The notes beneath the pieces were generated by a model. That model saw nothing but the letters and a program-made list of their open reading frames with translations, ran no database searches and was not told where the DNA came from. 64,000 bases of DNA from VRUE01 sp963796705 (lineage in GTDB: Bacteria; Actinomycetota; Thermoleophilia; Solirubrobacterales; 70-9): the NCBI GenBank assembly GCA_963796705.1, contig CAWCMK010000002.1:496001-560000 (forward strand), read 5' to 3'. This document shows, in pieces, positions 26,313 to 36,010 of this stretch; positions within the stretch are counted from its first letter, which is position 1; every line of letters starts with the position of its first letter. Position numbers and translations under genes: made by a program.

Positions 26313-26600
26313 ATGACAAATTTTCTCGGGGGTCTTCGCAGACGGTGGAAATCCCCTCCGCGATCCGGCGCGCGGCTCATAGTTTCGCCATGGGAGTACC
26401 GGAACCTCCGGACCTGGGTAGGCGTACGCATCATCAGCGGTGTCGTGTTGGTCGCCCTCGGCCTCGTCACGCTGATCTTTGGTGGCAACAACTGGAAGAC
26501 GTACTGGTGGACAATTGCCTTCGTGGTTCTCGCGGCTGCAAACTGGGCGTTCTCCTACTGGTTGCTTCGCATTGCCCGCTCCGAAGCATCCGAGGACTGA
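26313..26600 (+). CDS. Small membrane protein, two helices
   Basis: About 95 residues. A basic N-terminal third is followed by two membrane helices, VRIISGVVLVALGLVTLIFG and TIAFVVLAAANWAFSYWLL, with a short charged C-terminus. No family is recognised. An alternative ATG lies 42 bases upstream. It stands alone, a few hundred bases after the DUF6131 gene. Confidence 0.5.
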   Translation: MTNFLGGLRRRWKSPPRSGARLIVSPWEYRNLRTWVGVRIISGVVLVALGLVTLIFGGNNWKTYWWTIAFVVLAAANWAFSYWLLRIARSEASED

Positions 26601-27219
26601 GCCCCGCGGTCCGAGGCGGCAGTCGCGAGCTCCTGCGATTCCAGCCTGCGGCGCCTCGACTCCCCCCTAGGACACCGGCATAACTTTCGGCTTGGGAAGG
26701 ATCATGAAAGCCGCGCGAGTCTTGCATGGGAGCGATAGAGACTCTTGAGCTGGAGACTTCGTCGTTACCGGAAGTCAGTTCAGTGAAGCTGGGTAGAACG
26801 GTGAAATGACACGCTGAGGTGCAACTGGCCTTTGGAATAGGAGCCGACGCTGGTCGTCACACATCTCTGAACCTTTGATTTCGGCGGCTGCTCTTTGAGA
26901 GCTTGATTGTGAACGACTGTTGCAGTTGCTAGCTCCCTTGCTTTTCGCGACGCTCTCCAGCTGTGCCGGGTTGATCTCGCCGCCGTCGGCGAGGGGCCTA
27001 GGTGGCGCGTTGGCGCCGGCAATGGCGCCGTCCTGACTGCCGCGACAGATCTGGATTACGTGGCCGGCATTGCTTGACCTTGCCGAGACGGTGAAGGACT
27101 GGGCAGGATTCCCGCATTACTGGGGTTGACCTTGCCTGGAGCAGGCCAGATAATCCGGCGGACCAGGCTGTCGGGGAGAGGTATCAGCAAACCCTGAGGA
27201 TGAAAGGAAAGAACTCCCG
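26601..27219. other. Intergenic region
   Basis: No supported gene or structure was seen. GAAAGGAAAG near 27207 is probably the ribosome binding site of the next gene. Confidence 0.35.
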
Positions 27220-27711
27220 ATGAAGAGATTCCCTGAGCGCTGGCGGAAGCGCTCGGTCTGCCTAGCGGCGAGCCTTCTGCTGGTCTGCGCGATGGCAATC
27301 CCAACGCTGTCGATGGCTGTATCGCCCAAGAAGGGAAAGACCTACACCGGCAAGATCAGTCGCGTGTACAAAGGCAAAGTCGTCTACACGGACGAAATTA
27401 GCTTCCGAGTTTCGGCCAATGGAAAGAAGGTTGGATCGTTCAGCCTTCCAAATGGCTACCCCGTCTATTGTGAAGGCGGAGGTTTTGGCGAAGCCCAGGG
27501 CGCCACCGCGAAGATCTCGAGCAAGGGAACCTTCACTGCAAAACTGCCTCTCTATTTCGCTCCCTCCCACCAACATCAGGGCTTCCTGAAGATCACGGGC
27601 AAGTTCGGCAAGAAGGGGCGTGAGAGCGGCAAGGTGAAGACAAACTTCACCCTTGGCGACTTCACCAACTCCTGTAACGGAACCTCGAACTACACCGCCA
27701 GGGCAGGCTGA
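27220..27711 (+). CDS. Secreted hypothetical protein
   Basis: 163 residues. A signal peptide (RSVCLAASLLLVCAMAIPTL, cleavage probably near SMA, residue 33) precedes a Lys- and Gly-rich beta-type domain with alternating KGKTYTGKISRVYKGKVVY, KISSKGTFTAKLPL and KITGKFGKKGRESGKVKTNF. It has two Cys (YCEGG and NSCNG) that could pair. This layout is common among exported proteins of Solirubrobacterales-like genomes, but no function is known. The stop is followed by a region without genes. Confidence 0.65.
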   Translation: MKRFPERWRKRSVCLAASLLLVCAMAIPTLSMAVSPKKGKTYTGKISRVYKGKVVYTDEISFRVSANGKKVGSFSLPNGYPVYCEGGGFGEAQGATAKISSKGTFTAKLPLYFAPSHQHQGFLKITGKFGKKGRESGKVKTNFTLGDFTNSCNGTSNYTARAG

Positions 27712-28071
27712 GCTACCGACCAGGGGTTCCGCCTGCTCCGAAAACACTGGTGGTTCAGCCCACAACCCGCGATGAAGGCTAGAGGGCAACCATGCCCCGG
27801 TGGCGAGTCGAGATGAAATGGCGCTCAAATGCGAGCTTTGCCCAATGGGCCTGGGGGCCATGCGCCCCCGGACAATCTGATTCAGGCTGCTTGCTGACAG
27901 CACGGTTTGCTCGGGATGACCGAATGCAGTCGGATTCTGCCCCCGGACGCAATTGGTCGTCCCTAGCGGACGATCGTGAAGCTGAGCGATCTCGGCTTCG
28001 ATCGCGTGACCCCCGATGCTCGGGACGGCAGTGAGCTTGTAGCGGACGTCCAGTTCCTGCGTTGCCCTGGG
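27712..28071. other. Intergenic region
   Basis: Between convergent genes. No gene, strong hairpin or repeat was recognised. Confidence 0.35.
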
Positions 28072-29115
28072 CTACCGGGAATGGCGAGCTGCGTGCCGGG
28101 TTGTGCTCGCGGCGCGCACGGTCAGTTCGGTGACGCCGCTGGCGTTGCCCGCCGCGTCTTTGGCAAAAACGGAGACCACTGCCTTCACTTTCATGTGTGC
28201 TCGAAGCGCGTGCTTTGTCGCCTTCAGCGCCCGCTTCGTTAGCCTGAGCCGAAGGGTGGTCTTCTTGCCGGCCTGGACCGGGGCTTCAGCAGACACGAGC
28301 TTGAAGACCGTGTGGCTACCGGCGATTGTCAGCTTGCCTTCTGCAAACCCAGTGCCGCTCTCGGTTGACGTAAGCCTGAGCTTGACCGTCCGCTGCTTGA
28401 TGAGGTCCTGCACACCTGCACCGGAGACCCGGGTTTTCGGACTCACCCGATCTGGACACGGCCCCTGAGTTGTCGGGTCGGTTGGGCACAGGTCCTGCGT
28501 TTCGTCGCCGTAGCCGTCGTGATCGGCATCGGGCTCGATGTCTGCGTTGACCAGCAACTCACCCGGCGTCGATTCGATTTCGCTGGGTTCTCTTCCGCCG
28601 ACGATCTTCCCATCGAAATAGTTGATCGAGCCGGAACCAGAACCGATAAAGGAAAGTCCACCACCTTCCGGACCGCCCGCGAGAAGGGTGTTGACTCCCA
28701 GAGACTCGCCGACACTTATAGGAACCCGCGAGTTCACGGTCAGGGTCCCCGGGTTGGCCAGTGGGAGTGAGACGAAGGGCTGTTCGGCTTCACCCGCCGT
28801 TCCAGGGTAGGGCTGCAGCTGCACCTTGACCGAGGTCAGGTCACCTCCGGGAGTCGCAAACTTGATGCGCCAGCGCGTGATCACTCCGTTGATTCGCGAG
28901 GTGAGTCCTCCGGGGGCCGTGTGCTCGGGGGCGAGGGAGGCCTGCCAGGTGGCGCAGGGGAACGCGGTGGCAATAAAGGTGCCAAATCCGCAGACGCCTT
29001 CTCCCGCGTTGGCTTGCAGATTGCTGCCAATCGTGACCGAGGCAGAGGCGCTCGCCGCTGGAAGCGCACAACCGAACGTGATCGTGGTAGCCAAGGCAGC
29101 TAGTAGGCACTTCAC
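28072..29115 (-). CDS. Secreted protein with calcium-type Asp-rich motif
   Basis: 347 residues from a GTG. A signal peptide (LLAALATTITFGCALPAASA) precedes a region of about 190 residues, a thrombospondin type-3-like motif DADHDGYGDETQDLCPTDP that probably binds calcium, and a Lys/Arg-rich beta domain near the C-terminus. TATCCT stands 7 bases before the GTG, a leaderless pattern, whereas the longer frame to 29178 has no signal. The function is unknown; exported proteins of this layout are often called hypothetical in related genomes. Confidence 0.65.
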   Translation of the reverse strand: MKCLLAALATTITFGCALPAASASASVTIGSNLQANAGEGVCGFGTFIATAFPCATWQASLAPEHTAPGGLTSRINGVITRWRIKFATPGGDLTSVKVQLQPYPGTAGEAEQPFVSLPLANPGTLTVNSRVPISVGESLGVNTLLAGGPEGGGLSFIGSGSGSINYFDGKIVGGREPSEIESTPGELLVNADIEPDADHDGYGDETQDLCPTDPTTQGPCPDRVSPKTRVSGAGVQDLIKQRTVKLRLTSTESGTGFAEGKLTIAGSHTVFKLVSAEAPVQAGKKTTLRLRLTKRALKATKHALRAHMKVKAVVSVFAKDAAGNASGVTELTVRAASTTRHAARHSR

Positions 29116-29379
29116 GGTGGCGAGGATAGCGCCAGGCTCCGAGCTGGGGTCGGGCTCCACCCCTCCCAACCCGCACACCCTCCCGCCCTGTACGGGACGA
29201 GGTCCCAGCCGACTCCGGCCAGCCGACCCGTCTCATGGCCAGGGCCCAGCCTTGGCGCGGTGCGGTGAGGGCCGTGGCCAGATATTGGCAAAGCAAAGGG
29301 CCGCGGCTGGGCTGGGTGAGGTCGCGCTCGGACCAGGCAGGTGGTTTCACGCCATACTGCGTCGGCGTGTCCGCATGAC

Positions 29380-29814
29380 TCAGTGCCGCGCCTGCTTGAT
29401 GCGGCTGCGCACGAACCCGGGCCATGTTCGGGGGCGGCGCGCTAACGCCAGCAGGAGAGGCAGGGAATCGAAATAGGTGAATCGCTCAATGGCGAACCCG
29501 CTCTCGTCGAGGACGAAACGGTCAACCCCACGCCAGGACACTGGGGATCCTCGCGCAGTGCCGCGAACCGTGAACTCGATCAGAACTCCATCATTGGTAG
29601 CGCCCCAGCGATGTACCTCGGCTGTCATGTCGGGGATTAGCTCGAAGAGGTCGGCGAAAGCACGCTTGCCCGCGTCCAGCCCGGAGGTGGTAGGGATCAG
29701 CGGCGCGGACAGATGGGCGCCGGGTGCGAGTAGGGTGTCGAGCCGCTCGGGTGCCGGCGCCCTCCAGAACTCCGTAAATCGCCTTACGAAATCCGCCGTT
29801 GCGGCCTGGTCCAT
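29380..29814 (-). CDS. SnoaL-like/NTF2-fold protein
   Basis: 144 residues with the cone-shaped NTF2/SnoaL fold: an N-terminal helix FVRRFTEFWRAPAPERLDTL, then ELIPDMTAEVHRWGATNDGV and the beta strand set IEFTVRGTARG, GVDRFVLDESGFAIERFTYF. Members are small-molecule isomerases, hydrolases or polyketide cyclases, and many lack known activity. TAGGGT lies 6 bases before the ATG. No biosynthetic neighbours point to a substrate. Confidence 0.72.
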   Translation of the reverse strand: MDQAATADFVRRFTEFWRAPAPERLDTLLAPGAHLSAPLIPTTSGLDAGKRAFADLFELIPDMTAEVHRWGATNDGVLIEFTVRGTARGSPVSWRGVDRFVLDESGFAIERFTYFDSLPLLLALARRPRTWPGFVRSRIKQARH

Positions 29815-30465
29815 CTCCGCACCCTAACCGCAGTAGTACCTGGCCGGACGAGGGCGGGTTTGGATCTCACCCCACCCATGCCCCTGCCTTGGCGCGTGGC
29901 GGCGCGGGCTGGTGAGGTCCGTGACCTGGCGGAGGTGAGGGCGGGCGTGGCAACGCCTGGTCAGGGCCGTGGGCTGGGATTGGCTAGGCAAGGCCGCGGC
30001 TGGGCCTGGGCCCCGGGGCGGATCGAAGACCCAGGCGGGGCGAGGGGCGGGGTTGGGCCGGCCACCTGAGGCCCCAATGCTCCACGGGGCCCCGCCTCGT
30101 CTGAGGGTGATCGCGACCGGGTTAGGGTAAGAGAGGCCCCGGCTCCTTTCCCCTCTTTGTGTTCGGGGTTCTACGGATGGTCAGGCTGTGACTGGAACCC
30201 GATCACCGAGACCGTCGACCGGGACATTGCGAATCAAAGTTCTCGTGCGCAGCCAGGGTCTTGACGGCGGGGCGGAGAAGGATTTGACCAACGAGCAGGC
30301 CCGTGCGGCCGGAGTGCCCTGCCGCTACCCCTAAGGAGAACCGGCCGCGAACGTCGATGGAAATCGGAGTCTGTCCCTAACGGTGGCCCACATCAGGTGC
30401 ATCTTCAGCAGAAAGGAACCTCGACGGCATCTGACAATCACCTCACCGCCTGGCGCGAAAGGGGC
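29815..30465. other. GC-rich intergenic region
   Basis: Very G-rich on the plus strand between 29870 and 30070, with short repeats such as GGCCGCGGCTGGG that also occur near 29300 on the other side of the SnoaL-like gene. No gene is supported; a frame ending in AGVPCRYP near 30333 looks protein-like but is too short to call. Confidence 0.35.
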
Positions 30466-30478
30466 TATCTTGCCGGCG

Positions 30479-32179
30479 GTGATCGAGCGTGCCCTGAGGG
30501 TACTGAGGACTAGCGCCGGTGCCCTGGTGGTCGATTTCGGCAACCCCGACATGGGGAGGTTGGGAATCGCAACGGCCGCCGCCGCGTTCTCAACCTGGTG
30601 CTTCACGATTGCGCTCGGCGTCTATGGGTTTGAGGCGCACGGCGCGGCGGGCGTCGGTATCGTCGCGCTGGTTCGCTTTCTCCCGGCGGCGATCGTCTCA
30701 CCGCTGGTGGGCTTGCTGATCGATCGCTTCCCGCGCCGCTCTGTGCTGCTCGCCAGCGCGGCGGCCTCCACCGCGGTTCTGGGCGCAGCAGCAGCAGCAG
30801 CCGCTCTGGGAGCTCCGACCGCCGTGGTTTTCGCATTCCCGGCGCTGTTCGCCGTCGCGAGCTGCGGCTTCCGTCCCGCCCACGCCGCCCTGACGCCGAC
30901 GCTCGTCGAATCGCCGCAGCAGCTCTCGGCGAGCAACGTCACACACAGCGTCATGGAAAACGCCGGCTCGCTGGTCGCCGCGCTCGTCGCTGGATTACTG
31001 CTCGGTCGGACCTCTCCTGCATTCGTGATCGCAGTCGCCGCGGCCGGCTCGCTGGCCGTCACGGCGCTCGTCTTCACGGTGCGCCGCGATCGACGACCCG
31101 AGTACCTCGGCGAGGACGACGAGGTGGCTGGGGCCTTCCGCGAAATCGCCGTCGGTGCGCGGACGCTGTTCGCGCATCCCGCCCTGCGCCTCTCCTCCGC
31201 GACGCTTGTGCTGCTTTTCCTCTTCGAGGGGTTCGCCGATGTCCTGGTTGTCGTTATGGCCCTGGAATTGCTCGGTCTTGGCTTCGGGAGTGTCGGCTTC
31301 CTCAACGCGACATGGGGAGTCGGCGCGGTGCTCGGTGGGATGGCGCTCGCGATGCTCCTTGACCGGGGCAGGCTGGTGTTGGCAATCGCCGGCGGCAGTC
31401 TCCTGGTCGGCCTGGCGACGATGCTCCCCGGGATCGTCCCAGAGGCGGCGCCCGCATATGCGGGCTGGCTCGGGATCGGCGTCGGATTCGTCTTCGTCGA
31501 GGTTGCCGCGAAGACGCTGACGCAGAGGCTCGGCTCCGATGAGACGCTCGGTCGGGTGATTGGGTTCCTCGAGGCCGGGCGCCAGGGGGCGATGGCGCTC
31601 GGGTCGATCGCTGCTGTATTGCTCGTCGAGCTGCTCGGAGTGCGGGGTGCTCTGCTTGCCCTCGGGGCCCTGCTGCCCGCGTTCGTCCTGCTCTGGTGGA
31701 GCCGGCTGCGCGCCTACGAGGTGGGCGCTCCGGTCGAGGAGGCGCGCTACATGCTTTTGCGTCGCAACCCGATTTTCTCACCCCTGCCCCTGGCGACACT
31801 GGAGCGGCTCAGCCACGACCTAAGGCCGCTCGATCTCCCGGCCGGCCGGGATGTGATTGTCCAGGGGGATACCGGTGATCGCTTCTATCTGATCGAGGCC
31901 GGTCAGGTGGAGGTCTTCGAAGACGGTGTCTTCCGACGCAATGAGGGGCCGGGCGAGTCTTTCGGGGAGATCGCACTGCTGCACGACGTGCCGCGTACGG
32001 CCACCGTGCGCACGACGGTCGAGACACGGTTGCTGGGATTGGAGCGCGACCAGTTCCTGCTCGCGGTGACCGGCCATCGGCGCAGCCATCAGCTCGCGCG
32101 GGCCGTGGTCGATGAGCGCTGGCCACCGGAGACAGCCTCCGTTGCTGGCTCGGGGGACGGCGCCGCCGCGGGCCGATGA
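30479..32179 (+). CDS. MFS transporter with C-terminal cyclic-nucleotide-binding domain
   Basis: 566 residues. About twelve membrane helices occupy residues 30-415 with an MFS-type loop LIDRFPRRSVLL, resembling the MFS_3/enterobactin-exporter group. After LLRRNPIFSPLPL a cyclic-nucleotide-binding domain begins (about 430-550), containing GDRFYLIEAGQVEVFEDG and a phosphate-binding cassette FGEIALLHDVPRTATV. cAMP or cGMP binding would regulate transport; the cargo is unknown. TATCTT with a 7-base spacer precedes the GTG start. The gene overlaps the downstream cyclase by 4 bases (ATGA), which strongly suggests they work together. Confidence 0.85.
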   Translation: MIERALRVLRTSAGALVVDFGNPDMGRLGIATAAAAFSTWCFTIALGVYGFEAHGAAGVGIVALVRFLPAAIVSPLVGLLIDRFPRRSVLLASAAASTAVLGAAAAAAALGAPTAVVFAFPALFAVASCGFRPAHAALTPTLVESPQQLSASNVTHSVMENAGSLVAALVAGLLLGRTSPAFVIAVAAAGSLAVTALVFTVRRDRRPEYLGEDDEVAGAFREIAVGARTLFAHPALRLSSATLVLLFLFEGFADVLVVVMALELLGLGFGSVGFLNATWGVGAVLGGMALAMLLDRGRLVLAIAGGSLLVGLATMLPGIVPEAAPAYAGWLGIGVGFVFVEVAAKTLTQRLGSDETLGRVIGFLEAGRQGAMALGSIAAVLLVELLGVRGALLALGALLPAFVLLWWSRLRAYEVGAPVEEARYMLLRRNPIFSPLPLATLERLSHDLRPLDLPAGRDVIVQGDTGDRFYLIEAGQVEVFEDGVFRRNEGPGESFGEIALLHDVPRTATVRTTVETRLLGLERDQFLLAVTGHRRSHQLARAVVDERWPPETASVAGSGDGAAAGR

Positions 32180-33975
32180 CTGCGCCACGAAAGCTGCGCC
32201 GTCGGCGCGAACTGGCGATCCTGGCGGTCGTCCTGCTCGCAGCTGCGGTCGCGGTCGTCGCCTACGCGACCCATCTGATGCGGGCACTCGAGCTGCAGAG
32301 CGTCGACGCGCGTTTCAGCGTACGCGGCACCGAACCCCTCCCGGAGGAATTCGCCCTGGTCAACGTGGACGACCGAACGTTCAGCGAACTCGACAAGCAG
32401 TGGCCGTTCCCGCGCTCCCTTCATGCGCGGCTCATCGATCGCCTCCACCGGGATGGCGCCAAGGTGATCGCGGTCGATATCCAGTTCACCGAGCCCACGA
32501 CCCCGGCACAGGACAATGCGCTGATCGAATCGATCGCCAGGGCCGGCGGCGTAGTGCTTTCGACCACGGAAGTGAATCGGCACGGCGAAAGCCGGATTTT
32601 CGGCGGCGAACAGGTCGTGCATGAAATCGGCGCCCGGGCGGCCAGCACGGTCTTCGTCCCGGAACCGGGGGGCGTCTTCCGCAAGATGCACTACCAGGTT
32701 CAGGGCCTCGTCGGCTTCGGTATCGCCACCGCAGAAGCCGCCACTGGTAAGGCGATCGATCCAGCCGCGATGGAAGGCGACGGCGAAGCGTGGGTGGATT
32801 ACCGCGGACCGCCCGGGACCTTCGCCCACTACTCTTACTCGCGCGTCCTACGCGGCAAGGTCCCGGCATCGGCCTTCCGCGGCAAGACCGTGATTATCGG
32901 CGCCTCCGCGCCCTCTCTGCAGGACGTGCACCCGACGTCGACCACCGGCGACGAACTGATGCCGGGGCCCGAAATCCAGGCGAACGCCGCCTGGACCGCA
33001 GAGCACGGCTTTCCGCTCTCCTCCTCGGGCCTGATAGTCGACCTGCTGCTGATCGCCCTGATGGCCGCCGTTCCGGCGGCGGCGACCCTGCGGATGAAGG
33101 CGACGCCGGCCCTGCTGCTCGCCCTCGTCCTCGGTCTCATCTACGTCGTCGCGGCGCAACTGGCATTCGAAGGGGGGGTGATCCTGCCGGTCGTCTACCC
33201 GTTACTGGCCTTGCTCCTCTCGGCGCTCGGCGCGCTCGCGGTCAACTACGTGATCAACGCCTTCGAGCGCCAGCGGATCCGCGACACCTTTTCCCGATTC
33301 GTGCCGCCCGCGGTGGTCAGCGACGTGCTCGCCCGCACCGATGAGGATCTGCGGCTCGGCGGGGTGCGGCGTGAGTGCACGGTTCTGTTCAGCGATCTGC
33401 GCGGATTCACGAGCTTTGCCGAGGAACTTCCCCCGGAAACAGTTATCGAGGTTCTGAATCGTTACCTGGGGGAGATGAGCGACGCGATCATGGACCACGG
33501 GGGGACGCTTGTCGCCTACATGGGGGACGGGATCATGGCTGTCTTCGGGGCCCCACTCGAACAGGCCGACCACGCCGACCGAGCCCTGGCCGCGGCCCAG
33601 GAGATGCTCAATAGGCGGCTGCCGCGCTTCAACGCCTGGATGCAGGAGAACGGCATGGGGAGGGGTTTCGACATGGGGATCGGTCTCAACAGCGGTGAGG
33701 TGATGTCGGGTCAGGTTGGTTCCGAGAGACGGATCGAGTACACGGCGATCGGCGATACGACCAATACCGCCGCTCGCCTCGAGGGCATGACCAAAGGCAC
33801 CGGGCATCAGGTGTTTGTCGCTGATTCGACGCGTCGGGCGTTGCAGGGAGAAGCCTCGAACCTGGAACTGGTCGGCGAGCACCAGGTTCGCGGCCGCACC
33901 CAGGGCATCACCGTCTGGACATTGCCCGCCGCCGAGCAGGCGGATCGGTTTGTGGATCCCCATGCCAATGGTTAG
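32176..33975 (+). CDS. CHASE2-domain class III adenylate/guanylate cyclase
   Basis: 599 residues. After one membrane helix, an extracytoplasmic CHASE2 sensor (about 40-280; WPFPRSLHARLIDRL, VIAVDIQFTEP, GKTVIIGASAP) is followed by three membrane helices (285-360) and a class III cyclase domain (395-560). Metal-binding Asp407 (VLFSDLRGF) and Asp451 (AYMGDGIMAVFG) and the catalytic Asn/Arg in IGDTTNTAARLE are present, so it should be active. The Asp in the last motif favours ATP as substrate, giving cAMP. It overlaps the MFS-CNB gene by 4 bases, which pairs the synthase with a likely cAMP receptor. Confidence 0.88.
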   Translation: MTAPRKLRRRRELAILAVVLLAAAVAVVAYATHLMRALELQSVDARFSVRGTEPLPEEFALVNVDDRTFSELDKQWPFPRSLHARLIDRLHRDGAKVIAVDIQFTEPTTPAQDNALIESIARAGGVVLSTTEVNRHGESRIFGGEQVVHEIGARAASTVFVPEPGGVFRKMHYQVQGLVGFGIATAEAATGKAIDPAAMEGDGEAWVDYRGPPGTFAHYSYSRVLRGKVPASAFRGKTVIIGASAPSLQDVHPTSTTGDELMPGPEIQANAAWTAEHGFPLSSSGLIVDLLLIALMAAVPAAATLRMKATPALLLALVLGLIYVVAAQLAFEGGVILPVVYPLLALLLSALGALAVNYVINAFERQRIRDTFSRFVPPAVVSDVLARTDEDLRLGGVRRECTVLFSDLRGFTSFAEELPPETVIEVLNRYLGEMSDAIMDHGGTLVAYMGDGIMAVFGAPLEQADHADRALAAAQEMLNRRLPRFNAWMQENGMGRGFDMGIGLNSGEVMSGQVGSERRIEYTAIGDTTNTAARLEGMTKGTGHQVFVADSTRRALQGEASNLELVGEHQVRGRTQGITVWTLPAAEQADRFVDPHANG

Positions 33976-33988
33976 GGTTATTGGTCTA

Positions 33989-36010
33989 ATGGGGAGAAGA
34001 TCGGCACTATTGGCGATTCTTTTCTCGCTCTGCGGGTCGGTTGTGCTCGCCGCGTCTGTTCCGGCGGATCCCTTCCATCGCACGCTGGACACCCAGATCA
34101 TCTCGGGTCCGACGGGCACGGTCGGCTCGAGTTCAGTGACCTTCAGCTTCACCATGGTGGGAGATCACGACGACGGCTTTCAGTGCCGCCTCGATTCGAC
34201 AAACGCGGCCGCCTGGGAAAGCTGTACGTCGCCGAAAGCCTACTCATCCCTGCCCGACGGCCCACACAGCTTCGAAGTCAGGGGGGTGGACACCGACAAC
34301 GACAACGAGCTGCCAGACCCGACACCCGCCCGCGCGGATTTCGCGGTCGACACCCAGCCGCCGCAGACGACGATCAGCTCGGGACCCAGCGGCACGATCG
34401 CGACCAGCTCGGCGAGCTTTGAATTCACCAGCTCCGAGGAAGGCAGCTTCGAATGCCGCCTCGACTCCGAAGAAGAATCCGCCTGGGCCCCCTGCAGCTC
34501 GCCGCAGGGTTACGCCTCCCTGCCCGACGGCCCACACAGCTTCGAAGTTCGGGCCCGGGATGCGGTCGGCAACGTCGACCCGACACCCGCCCGCGCGGAT
34601 TTCGCGGTCGACACCCAGCCGCCGCAGACGACGATCAGCTCGGGACCCAGCGGCACGATCGCGACCAGCTCGGCGAGCTTTGAATTCACCAGCTCCGAGG
34701 AAGGCAGCTTCGAATGCCGCCTCGACTCCGAAGAAGAATCCGCCTGGGCCCCCTGCAGCTCGCCGCAGGGTTACGCCTCCCTGCCCGACGGCCCACACAG
34801 CTTCGAAGTTCGGGCCCGGGATGCGGTCGGCAACGTCGACCCGACACCCGCCCGCGCGAATTTCGCGGTCGACACCCAGCCGCCGCAGACGACGATCAGC
34901 TCGGGACCCAGCGGCACGATCGCGACCAGCTCGGCGAGCTTTGAATTCACCAGCTCCGAGGAAGGCAGCTTCGAATGCCGCCTCGACTCCGAAGAAGAAT
35001 CCGCCTGGGCCCCCTGCAGCTCGCCGCAGGGTTACGCCTCCCTGCCCGACGGCCCACACAGCTTCGAAGTTCGGGCCCGGGATGCGGTCGGCAACGTCGA
35101 CCCGACACCCGCCCGCGCGAATTTCGCGGTCGACACCCAGCCGCCGCAGACGACGATCAGCTCGGGACCCAGCGGCACGATCGCGACCAGCTCGGCGAGC
35201 TTTGAATTCACCAGCTCCGAGGAAGGCAGCTTCGAATGCCGCCTCGACTCCGAAGAAGAATCCGCCTGGGCCCCCTGCAGCTCGCCGCAGGGTTACGCCT
35301 CCCTGCCCGACGGCCCACACAGCTTCGAAGTTCGGGCCCGGGATGCGGTCGGCAACGTCGACCCGACACCCGCCCGCGCGAATTTCGCGGTCGACACCGG
35401 CCCACCGTCGCCTGTCGCCGGCGTCAGCGTCAATCTCGAACCGGTCGAAGGGAATGTCGAAGTCCAGTGCCCGGGAGAAGACGAATACTCGCGACTTACC
35501 TCCTTCAAACAGGTTCCTCTCGGCTGCCTGGTCAACACGCGCAATGGTGTCGTCAACCTGACCGCCTCCAAAGGGCAGTCGGACGAACTCCAGAGCAGTC
35601 ACTTCTGGGGTGGGCTGTTCATCGTCACTCAGGAAGCCGGGGATAACCAGGCGGTGAACCTGAAGTTGACAGGTCGCCGGATGTGCGAGCGCCGCACCTC
35701 GAAGGGGGGGTCGGCGCACGGCAGCCGCGCAGGGGTGCGCGAGCTTCGAGGCAGACGCGGCGGTGGCCGACGGCTTTGGGGGAGCGGCAAAGGCAACTAC
35801 ACGACAAGCGGCAGCTACGGCTCGGCGACTGTGCGGGGTACGACCTGGCTGGTCGTGGACCGCTGCGACGCCTCGACGCTGTTCAAAGTGTCGGAAGGCA
35901 CTGTCTGGGTCAACGACTTCGTCAAGCACAAGCTGATCGTGCTGACAGCCGGCGACGAATATCTGGCCAAAGCGACCATTCCCCGCCTCGACCCGAGTCT
36001 GTGGCCCTGA
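33989..36010 (+). CDS. Secreted protein with 87-residue tandem repeats
   Basis: 673 residues from ATG 33989; ATGs at 33962 and 33968 are in frame. A signal peptide (ALLAILFSLCGSVVLAAS) is followed by one diverged and four almost identical 87-residue repeats. Each repeat includes SGPSGTIATSSASFEF, SFECRLDS and PDGPHSFEVRARDAVGN, a bacterial Ig-like/surface-protein pattern with two Cys per repeat. The C-terminal part (from about residue 470) ends with GTVWVNDFVKHKLIVLTAGD, resembling FecR-like domains of exported proteins. It starts 13 bases after the cyclase. The role may be adhesion or cell-surface structure; this is inference. Confidence 0.72.
   Translation: MGRRSALLAILFSLCGSVVLAASVPADPFHRTLDTQIISGPTGTVGSSSVTFSFTMVGDHDDGFQCRLDSTNAAAWESCTSPKAYSSLPDGPHSFEVRGVDTDNDNELPDPTPARADFAVDTQPPQTTISSGPSGTIATSSASFEFTSSEEGSFECRLDSEEESAWAPCSSPQGYASLPDGPHSFEVRARDAVGNVDPTPARADFAVDTQPPQTTISSGPSGTIATSSASFEFTSSEEGSFECRLDSEEESAWAPCSSPQGYASLPDGPHSFEVRARDAVGNVDPTPARANFAVDTQPPQTTISSGPSGTIATSSASFEFTSSEEGSFECRLDSEEESAWAPCSSPQGYASLPDGPHSFEVRARDAVGNVDPTPARANFAVDTQPPQTTISSGPSGTIATSSASFEFTSSEEGSFECRLDSEEESAWAPCSSPQGYASLPDGPHSFEVRARDAVGNVDPTPARANFAVDTGPPSPVAGVSVNLEPVEGNVEVQCPGEDEYSRLTSFKQVPLGCLVNTRNGVVNLTASKGQSDELQSSHFWGGLFIVTQEAGDNQAVNLKLTGRRMCERRTSKGGSAHGSRAGVRELRGRRGGGRRLWGSGKGNYTTSGSYGSATVRGTTWLVVDRCDASTLFKVSEGTVWVNDFVKHKLIVLTAGDEYLAKATIPRLDPSLWP
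34358..35398 (+). repeat. Four tandem 261-bp coding repeats
   Basis: Units start at 34358, 34619, 34880 and 35141. They are almost identical at the DNA level. The visible differences are a G-to-A change (Asp to Asn) near the end of units 2-4 relative to unit 1, and a different exit from unit 4. A diverged copy precedes them (about 34095-34357). Such identity implies recent duplication or gene conversion. Confidence 0.92.

Noticed and set aside
34358..35398. CRISPR array
   Set aside because: The repeats are 261 bp long, adjacent without unique spacers, and in frame within a protein gene.
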